Shown here piece by piece: positions 23,501 through 27,995 of a stretch of 27,995 nt of DNA. Numbering within the stretch: the stretch's first letter is position 1; each line of letters opens with the position of its first letter. The DNA comes from a virus: positions 1-27,995 of IMG/VR virus record IMGVR_UViG_3300030390_001913. One strand, 5' to 3'. The notes under the pieces are model-generated. The model was not told the DNA's origin. It saw only the letters and a program-made list of their open reading frames with translations, and searched no databases. The translations under genes were made by a program, and so were the position numbers.

Positions 23501-25623
23501 AACCTAAAAGCAAGTCCATCAGGAACTACTTTTGCATTTCCTCCATCTGCTATCCTATTTCTTTCTAAAGGCATCCAAGGTATAATAGCTGATGCACTTG
23601 CTCGATAAGAATTAGCTACAGGGGTGTATGCATAGCTATATCTATCATACCACAAATCATAATCATCGGTTTGATCTTTATTTTTACCCCCAAATTCATT
23701 TATTCTTAATATAGTATTAGGTATACCCCAAATATTAATTAATTGTCTTAATCCAGATATTGTACCTTTTTTCTTAACAAGATACGCCATATTATGGTAA
23801 AGTCTTTTAAATATTTCTTTACTTACGGCATCTATAGGATAAGGAAATCCTTTTTTAATTAATTGTTCTACATAATCTTCCCATGCATATTCTGTTTGCC
23901 AATAATTAATTATTTCACCATTATTAATAGCAATATAATTTAATATTAATTCACTTCCTGTTGGGGGAACATATATTCCATCATCGTTACCAGCTAAACC
24001 TATAAAATTATCTTGGTTATTATAATTATTTCCAAATCCTGTATATCCTAATGATGTTATTACATCATCTGCTAATGATAAAGGAACACCTTCATCTAAT
24101 ACATTAGTAGTATTTAATTTTGCTGTTACAGTTTTAGTATACAACCACAATTCATCAAATGATTGCCCTACCATATTAACAAACTCTACATAATTATCAT
24201 TATTATTTTGTTCTGTTATAAAAGTAGGTATAGTATAATATAAATAATTTTGATTATCATTATCATATCTAGAAGCTGAATATAAAACACCTCCATAATA
24301 TTGGTCATTTTCTATATCACTACCTAACCAATTTAATACTGTAACACTTCCAGTATTTAATAATGGATAGGGGAAAATATTTGGATCAGAAAGATCTTTT
24401 GGATAAGAATCAGATGCAGTATTATAATATAAATAATAATCCCAACCATCAAATGCTTTAATTTCATTTTCAATTTGGGTATATAAACTTGCTATACTTT
24501 TTGAAACTTGAGATGTTGGATTAGAAGCTGTTGTATAATTTAATGTATTTATATCATCTTCATAAGATTGAATTCTAGTTACTTTTTCATAAAAGTTTTG
24601 TGTTCTTTGTTTTGCTGATGAAAAATTAACAAATTGATCAAATGAAGAAGTAGAATAATAAGGAGTTAAAGCAATTCCTTTTTGTTCTAAAATTTGTAAT
24701 GTTTGATTTTTAGAACCACTTGATTTTGTACCTAATAATTCATCTTTATTTTTATATGTTGTAGAATTATTAATAAAATCTTTAATATCTAAATTAATAT
24801 TAGGTCCTTGTAATGCTATAGTATCGTCAATTACACTTAAATCTTCTTGAAATTGAACTTCAAATACTTGTGTTTCTGCTGTTTTAGTAACAACATACAA
24901 TTCGCTCATTTCTGTATATTGAGCGGGTAATGCATCAAAAAGTTTTATTAATATAGAAGCATCATTACTATTTGCCTCAGCTGTTAAAGGAGATATAAAT
25001 TGACTATTAACTCCTATATGATATTCATTTTGACCAAATGTTATATAAAATTCATCAAAATAATTAACAGCATTTAAAGTATCTTCAAGTAGTATATATG
25101 AACTTAGCATATCTTCTGCTGATAGATAATTAGATTTAATTCTAATTTCTGTTCTATCCCCAGATATTTCTGATATATAATATCTATTATCGTTAGATGA
25201 TGATAATTCTAAATTTACAAAATTATATACTCCATATAAAGTTCCATTAGTATATCCTGAATTGTAAATATCTGTTTCAGGATTAATATTAATAATATTA
25301 GTAGCAGATGATTGACCATCGATAAATTTCGTTGGAGCAAAATTTGATTCAACTGCGGCAAAATTATTATCTGATTTTGAACCACCAGCGTTAGAATTTT
25401 GAGTTATTTGATAATCCGTAAAATTATAATCAGAGTATTGTACTTGTTGTTGTGAATCATATACATAAAATTCAATATTATTTAAACCTTGAGTAAATGA
25501 TCCAGAATATTGTTCATTAGGAATTAATGAACTATTTTCAAGTTCAAAACCATCACTAAATAAAAATCCAGGGTTTACTTGCTGGATTGATGACGAAATT
25601 GGTATTTGTGTTTCTATTGCCAT
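17500..25623 (-). CDS. Giant virion structural protein (tail/fibre) with LamG-like region
   Basis: 2707 aa, by far the largest gene. The N-terminal 680 residues include a helical segment at about 600-640 (SKEIFKRLYHNMAYLVKKKG, TISGLRQLINIWGIP). At about 700-920 lies a concanavalin A/LamG-like region (LAFRFKTTGYPSSSFAGSF, FDWGIMLNYTGSTSG, WAEMKLYISG, FSGSFQEFRYYSNDISESVF), which often binds carbohydrate. Within it the short repeat YGTGLYGTALYGAE occurs. At about 1145-1190 is YLRLIKYFDDSLFKAIKNYV then PARTSVSTGIVIHQNMLERN, a motif I recall from marine phage structural proteins. Near 2065-2110, 2360-2420 and 2560-2625 are small beta modules of the 'GG-x-I/V-T-D/Q ... G-x(2)-GD' type. The C-terminus ends EFSGIDVTDPDGF. 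Host-surface recognition is likely; baseplate anchoring by the N-terminal part is inference. Confidence 0.85.
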   Translation of the reverse strand: MAIETQIPISSSIQQVNPGFLFSDGFELENSSLIPNEQYSGSFTQGLNNIEFYVYDSQQQVQYSDYNFTDYQITQNSNAGGSKSDNNFAAVESNFAPTKFIDGQSSATNIININPETDIYNSGYTNGTLYGVYNFVNLELSSSNDNRYYISEISGDRTEIRIKSNYLSAEDMLSSYILLEDTLNAVNYFDEFYITFGQNEYHIGVNSQFISPLTAEANSNDASILIKLFDALPAQYTEMSELYVVTKTAETQVFEVQFQEDLSVIDDTIALQGPNINLDIKDFINNSTTYKNKDELLGTKSSGSKNQTLQILEQKGIALTPYYSTSSFDQFVNFSSAKQRTQNFYEKVTRIQSYEDDINTLNYTTASNPTSQVSKSIASLYTQIENEIKAFDGWDYYLYYNTASDSYPKDLSDPNIFPYPLLNTGSVTVLNWLGSDIENDQYYGGVLYSASRYDNDNQNYLYYTIPTFITEQNNNDNYVEFVNMVGQSFDELWLYTKTVTAKLNTTNVLDEGVPLSLADDVITSLGYTGFGNNYNNQDNFIGLAGNDDGIYVPPTGSELILNYIAINNGEIINYWQTEYAWEDYVEQLIKKGFPYPIDAVSKEIFKRLYHNMAYLVKKKGTISGLRQLINIWGIPNTILRINEFGGKNKDQTDDYDLWYDRYSYAYTPVANSYRASASAIIPWMPLERNRIADGGNAKVVPDGLAFRFKTTGYPSSSFAGSFNTASLAIKKSNGQNDKEFDWGIMLNYTGSTSGSYQGAGNSDYRNWAEMKLYISGAAADGGNAISDPIYLPFYDGGWWSVLLQRNQHVAASNNSNRVTYTLYAKNKIYNGNDGNSLGFQGSASIDAFDVNGAGVYGTGLYGTALYGAEISSSLNYAWNKFGVTEKDGVYLGGKIDGATVGTLDTNLPGQAFSGSFQEFRYYSNDISESVFNDFVMNPESIEGNFITGSESSFDIVNFRAPLGNELENIFSASYAVTNSAYNEYITSSHPAVTASADELITGSFHNPFNGDVTSNYHIRYEKNENVRIFSKTNTETYFLDQAAIGFRNRISNKIQSTKDLNFGTVLSGLVSIEKDPFISQSYTENLNQLEVAFSPQDEINDDIIQSLGYGAIQEILADPRFADSSDLYYPKLRKIAEDYFKKYAGSNVYDYLRLIKYFDDSLFKAIKNYVPARTSVSTGIVIHQNMLERNRYRQPQVDSYTTQSYAITNIPLTAQNLELTGSIEMYEMTGSTGGSLNKYNITSSQFGYYGFSLGTITSVLPGEYVVMNNSPSAVSAPGQSPTALYGNLYAEKDSDLFNVPSAPLVGYLKSTEPVKASFSFNAFGNFGINNTDVIEFIISSSVRGEIYNHPTGSSNQTTYKIAITPLMDIMPDEALSFMVKNITSTAYNLTNFTVKTFNQNLPQTAIELRDLNIMPDISSSAHSSQGYIEYNTTNVGLLGEAVTNQEEFYDGEFSGSTFDASTRNVQYNPFKKVNKDSVVPWIFPTSDLTLSTQQNVRFRKSTNLLTDFGSLGVPNLLPSGVVAQTYVNVTINPTSGTATGTLKAAITVGTGFGLKFITDIIITDNLATPIVAGDDFEIPIGELGAAQVSAFQLNDVSDNAICNFESITSDGFNVNNSGNNFFIFLIGQPTNIINLKYYKVSFDLSNYNGIGRVGFGSDASDGTTTLWANLNIAAKANGPFSASLQTAFVPNGETTLSAKLAASPGFIGTVSNFSISPDYAADPSWNEVVADVYLNPLQQDQWQVENTQSIIFENSDYNPLNNNVNINRSSSTRLLLSYNDEQYQPENFQNVVTYSLNNTSQSVFADIPDSNYTKPGIINPRYNGSELQSLDYNHFTPSGTVGQPLNLPVQPYNKKAKGQTSIQTSVALSFLNGSTQSQETGLAAWEGDNSYGKTAVIDKNPIYIAHFQDSFEQLNYWDSSQFNIDSLILIPSESIQGKQGYTPQPILIDGNNQSKKIVSSTFEPNRKVAVSYDALNTAKLNFSTQQSKDGFGKSYTLGGGAIRFLTLNSNERTRSTTAVSWSYSLRNTITASRQGNANLVNFLPAESTFNVTQFITSSTNINVNSNIFGGTGYIPASNVSTISSAGATTMKVDILDVDKGGVITDFVISNNNAFMTGYSIGDVVTIVQNIGTQNATATFTFDTKVIKGFLMSGSLSKILYSQNNSLKSSDFFSNVASDGFLEVEAPQLVNFHTYNRAISEERFNQQNSQNCVTNARDNQFTGPTNAYFINRGQNPSNPENYYKWNPSGSGMREYENTDTPFLIQRGDILRVEGFTEKQFQGNITADSNFIEDFTIMDTLDYYYSSSVQLLSLNVGDTAYVNGQGSTSGQLYNTYNSSTGLGVNLVAGNLPATVAGTFTANLGTGGAVGTFTSDGSNIVEAYVSVSGSTGNPVLSPPPTIVADYAVGDIFQINGSPIGAGTFFVVIAIENMKSKVDQSTGVSILVSDTGSDNPFKMKAVNGCGSAYTSTQAGYYPVRWPSFLVTDRDPEIVLNGVSKGEIKRFTLRRQIEDDSSVMIYNIEPPTIIPTVTSSSYSGVLRLGSIIGSLFYEFNTTTGISNGTEIVSLLPSMTDGNGLGGKVTVTISGGKVTQIAFSDVAESFGWEPGDKLTLTAGQIGASPNVGAGTVVCYLSTKNVLLSGRDKAVGASAVSSQGFLIPNDLSFIQKQNALTIINEMRSKNSFPQDISNAGNGAGREFSGIDVTDPDGF

Positions 25624-25632
25624 TTTTTAATT

Positions 25633-26115
25633 TTATCCTTCTGATGCTCTTTCAGCATCTTCAATTGCTTGATCGATAGTTTGTTTTGCTCCTAATATTT
25701 CAGCCATATCTAATTGTAGGGCTAAATTTGTTTCTCTTAACTCAGCTATTTCATCTAATAAAGCTTGAATTTCTAATTGATTTGCTTTATAGTCTATATA
25801 TTCACTACTCTCTTTTATTAAATATTCATGTGAGTTTATTTCACCTAATTTTGGTATTAAAAAAAATAAGTTACTATATATATTAAAAAAATCATCTACG
25901 GTAGCCAAATTAGGATCAAAAAAACTTAAATCTTGTTCTTCAACCCCTAACTCTGTAAAAGCTGTTTGAAAAGTAGCATCAAATGCCTCTCTATTAAAAC
26001 CTGTTCTAACTAATGTTAGTGGAGTGTTAGCTTGAGTAGATGGATTAAATTTATTTTCTGGAATTAATCCTAAATTTTTTATATCTAATTTATTATCTGT
26101 AATTTTCTTTTCCAT
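25633..26115 (-). CDS. Small coiled-coil virion-associated protein
   Basis: 160 aa. The N-terminal half is compact (LTLVRTGFNREAFDATFQTA, FFDPNLATVDDFFNIYSNLF, FLIPKLGEINSHEYLIKESS). Residues about 108-156 form a heptad-rich coiled coil (QLEIQALLDEIAELRETNLA, LQLDMAEI), suggesting a trimeric or dimeric stem. The ATG overlaps the stop of the 625-aa gene (TAATG) and the giant gene follows 9 bases later, so it is probably made in step with both. It may be an adaptor or chaperone for the neighbouring fibre proteins; no family name can be given with confidence. Confidence 0.75.
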   Translation of the reverse strand: MEKKITDNKLDIKNLGLIPENKFNPSTQANTPLTLVRTGFNREAFDATFQTAFTELGVEEQDLSFFDPNLATVDDFFNIYSNLFFLIPKLGEINSHEYLIKESSEYIDYKANQLEIQALLDEIAELRETNLALQLDMAEILGAKQTIDQAIEDAERASEG

Positions 26116-27992
26116 TATCCATTTACTACTTTAAACATTATATCTTCATCAAATACTTGTGTTGTACCATCTAATACAGTTTTAATTAAAATAGTATAAT
26201 ATCTTTCAGGTTCCAAACCATTCATATAAACATCAAAGAAACTTGATGTTGAATCTGCACTAATTTGAGTATAAGTTTCATCAAAGGGAATTACAAATTC
26301 ATTTGTATCTGTATCTTTTATAGCATATGTAGATACTCCTTTAGGTAAATAAAAATTTGTTGTGTATAAAGAAGCAGTTTGAAATACAACATCTGGGTAT
26401 TTTGGTATAGCTGCTATTCTAAATCTCTCAACACTTTGAGAATAATAAGTTCCTACATTATTATAAACAGACATAAATGCTTCAGGAGTACCTATTGTAG
26501 TATTTTTTGAAGATCCTGTATCATAATATTGATCATTCCATTTTAAATCTAATAATGGAGGATAAATAGTATTTGTATCAATTGAAAAATATCTAAAAGT
26601 TGCTGTTGTAGCTTGGCTATCAATAAATTCTCTAGAACTTGATTGTTTAACTAAAAACCCATCATTAGAAAAACCAACAGTATTATCTACTAAAGAATTA
26701 GTATACCAAGTTTTTATAGTATCTGTTACATCTATACTTAAATCTACACCTATTCCATATGAAAAAGATTGAGACTGGATTACAGGTAATTCTAGATTAG
26801 ATCCAGTATACCAATTACCACCACCCTCTTTACCTAATATAAAAGATGCAGTTGCGTATGCATTATAAGGATCTACTATTTGCCATTCTTTACCTCCGGC
26901 TGCAATTGATCCTGAAAATGTGGAAAATTTCCAACTAGCTCCATCTGTTGATTGTGGTAAATCAAATAATTTTCCTGATCCCATAGCCCAACTTCCGGAA
27001 ATAGGATATACTTTTAATTCTTGATCAATATTTAAACCATTTACTACTGCTGCTGAGTTTCTTAAATCAACTCCAAATTCTCTATTACTCCAATTAGACG
27101 ACGATACAGCTGGTGATGATAATTTTATTTTTATATCATCTGAAAAAGGATAACCTGAAAATGATTCTGATTTAAATATTAATTCATCTCCTGGTCTGTA
27201 ACCTATTCCATAAGGGGGTTGTGCTTCTAAAACTGTTACTGTTGTTATTAAATCATCAGCATGAATTTTAAAATAAAAAGTATCGTCAGGGTAAGCTGAA
27301 GGGAATGTAAATACTCCAACTCCAACTGTTGAGTCAATAGCTGCTGGTGTTAAATAAATATCTTTATTATCAAAATATGAAAAATAATCTTGACTTACAT
27401 ATGAAGCCGATCCATTGTTTACTATTGGTGCAGATATTACTTTATTATTTTTAACTACTAAATTTATTGAAGCACTTAAAGAAGATGTTGTAACTGTATT
27501 TTGTACATCATCATTTGATATAATAAATGGACCATAAGTACCATCATTTGCAGTAAATGTAGGAGTAATTACTAAAGTATCTGCTATATCTCTATTAGGT
27601 ATAAAATAAGTTCCATGTGTTTGAACATTAAAATGTTGTCCTCTTCCATTTCCTGTTGATGATGATGGTATTAAATCCCATGAAGGTGTTATAAATCCCA
27701 CTCCATCTGATTGTGTTGGATAATTAGCAGATGATGTCATTGTTTGATCAAATAAAAGATCAGATTCACCTATATCTGTATTAAGTACTGTAATTCCTGA
27801 TCCTGATATATAAGTTGTTATAAAACTATCTATTTCAGGTTGTGAAAATTTTAATAAATATCTACTAACTTGAGGGGTAGTATTAGTAATAACAGTTGAT
27901 GCCTCTAAAATCTCATCAAGTCCTGTATTTTGACTTGGGAATTGAGAGTAAAGAGAAGTATCTTTTGTTGGAAAAATTTTATATATTGCCAT
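26115..27992 (-). CDS. Virion structural protein, DNRLRE-like
   Basis: 625 aa. The N-terminus IYKIFPTKDTSLYSQFPSQN and TGLDEILEAS, followed by RYLLKFSQ, and later VDLSIDVTDTIKTWYTNSLV, DNTVGFSNDGFLV, TFRYFSIDTNTIYPPLLDLK and W, are the recurring strands of DNRLRE-type beta domains, used in extracellular and fibre proteins. An insertion at about 165-300 contains the beta module with VTVLEAQPPYGIGYRPGDEL. The C-terminus (about 480-625) has ERFRIAAIPKYPDVVFQ and PERYYTILIKT, FKVVNG. The start is 3 bases from the window edge but lies at a good ATG (MAIYKIFPTK), so it is probably complete. It is the first of a coupled structural set; its promoter lies outside. No catalytic motif is seen. Confidence 0.8.
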   Translation of the reverse strand: MAIYKIFPTKDTSLYSQFPSQNTGLDEILEASTVITNTTPQVSRYLLKFSQPEIDSFITTYISGSGITVLNTDIGESDLLFDQTMTSSANYPTQSDGVGFITPSWDLIPSSSTGNGRGQHFNVQTHGTYFIPNRDIADTLVITPTFTANDGTYGPFIISNDDVQNTVTTSSLSASINLVVKNNKVISAPIVNNGSASYVSQDYFSYFDNKDIYLTPAAIDSTVGVGVFTFPSAYPDDTFYFKIHADDLITTVTVLEAQPPYGIGYRPGDELIFKSESFSGYPFSDDIKIKLSSPAVSSSNWSNREFGVDLRNSAAVVNGLNIDQELKVYPISGSWAMGSGKLFDLPQSTDGASWKFSTFSGSIAAGGKEWQIVDPYNAYATASFILGKEGGGNWYTGSNLELPVIQSQSFSYGIGVDLSIDVTDTIKTWYTNSLVDNTVGFSNDGFLVKQSSSREFIDSQATTATFRYFSIDTNTIYPPLLDLKWNDQYYDTGSSKNTTIGTPEAFMSVYNNVGTYYSQSVERFRIAAIPKYPDVVFQTASLYTTNFYLPKGVSTYAIKDTDTNEFVIPFDETYTQISADSTSSFFDVYMNGLEPERYYTILIKTVLDGTTQVFDEDIMFKVVNG

Positions 27993-27995
27993 AGT

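Noticed and set aside
1-27995. tRNA genes, CRISPR arrays, insertion sequences, integrase or attachment sites
   Set aside because: No cloverleaf with a CCA-type acceptor, no regularly spaced direct repeats, no transposase or integrase motifs were found by eye on either strand.

Overview
The window looks like part of the genome of a strictly lytic, T4-like tailed phage (myovirus type), most similar in style to uncultured marine phages. It is strongly AT-rich. Every convincing gene lies on the minus strand, and neighbours overlap by 1-8 bases or are separated by a few bases. The genes include a DnaG/gp61-type primase, a GIY-YIG-type nuclease and large virion-fibre genes. T4-type late promoters (TATAAATA) sit in three of the few real intergenic gaps. 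Shine-Dalgarno sequences are nearly absent and the leaders are A/T-rich. This suggests a Bacteroidota-like host, but that is inference and no host marker gene is present.

Layout, read in the direction of transcription (from 27995 down to 1). (1) 27992-14324 is a tail or fibre block: a 625-aa DNRLRE-like structural protein, a 160-aa coiled-coil protein, a giant 2707-aa virion protein with a LamG-like region, a 227-aa structural protein under its own late promoter, and two paralogous structural proteins of 358 and 441 aa. (2) 14330-12115 is a short nucleic-acid block: a GIY-YIG-type nuclease, a primase, and a PD-(D/E)XK (RecB/Cas4-like) nuclease. (3) 12092-8016 holds a P-loop kinase, a remarkable 754-aa multi-enzyme protein, and two small proteins of unknown function. 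(4) 7992 to 1 holds two late operons of acidic or basic modular proteins, a hydrophobic protein, a 56-aa histone H1-like protein, a PD-(D/E)XK-like protein and a C-terminally cut ORF at the window edge.

The main discovery candidate is a virion-cargo system in regions 3 and 4. Many of these proteins start with, or contain, a short amphipathic segment ending in (L/I)-x-E. This resembles the capsid-targeting sequence of T4 internal proteins and the (L/I)xE cleavage site of the T4 prohead protease gp21. The tag occurs on a P-loop kinase, a nuclease-like protein, a membrane-type protein and several modular proteins. In the 754-aa protein, (L/I)xE sites lie exactly at the joints between a nucleotidyltransferase, an HExxH metallopeptidase-like domain, a zinc ribbon, a second HExxH domain and a HAD phosphatase-like domain. 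I infer a polyprotein that is packaged in the prohead and cut into separate enzymes for injection. The prohead protease itself is not in this window, so this remains a prediction.
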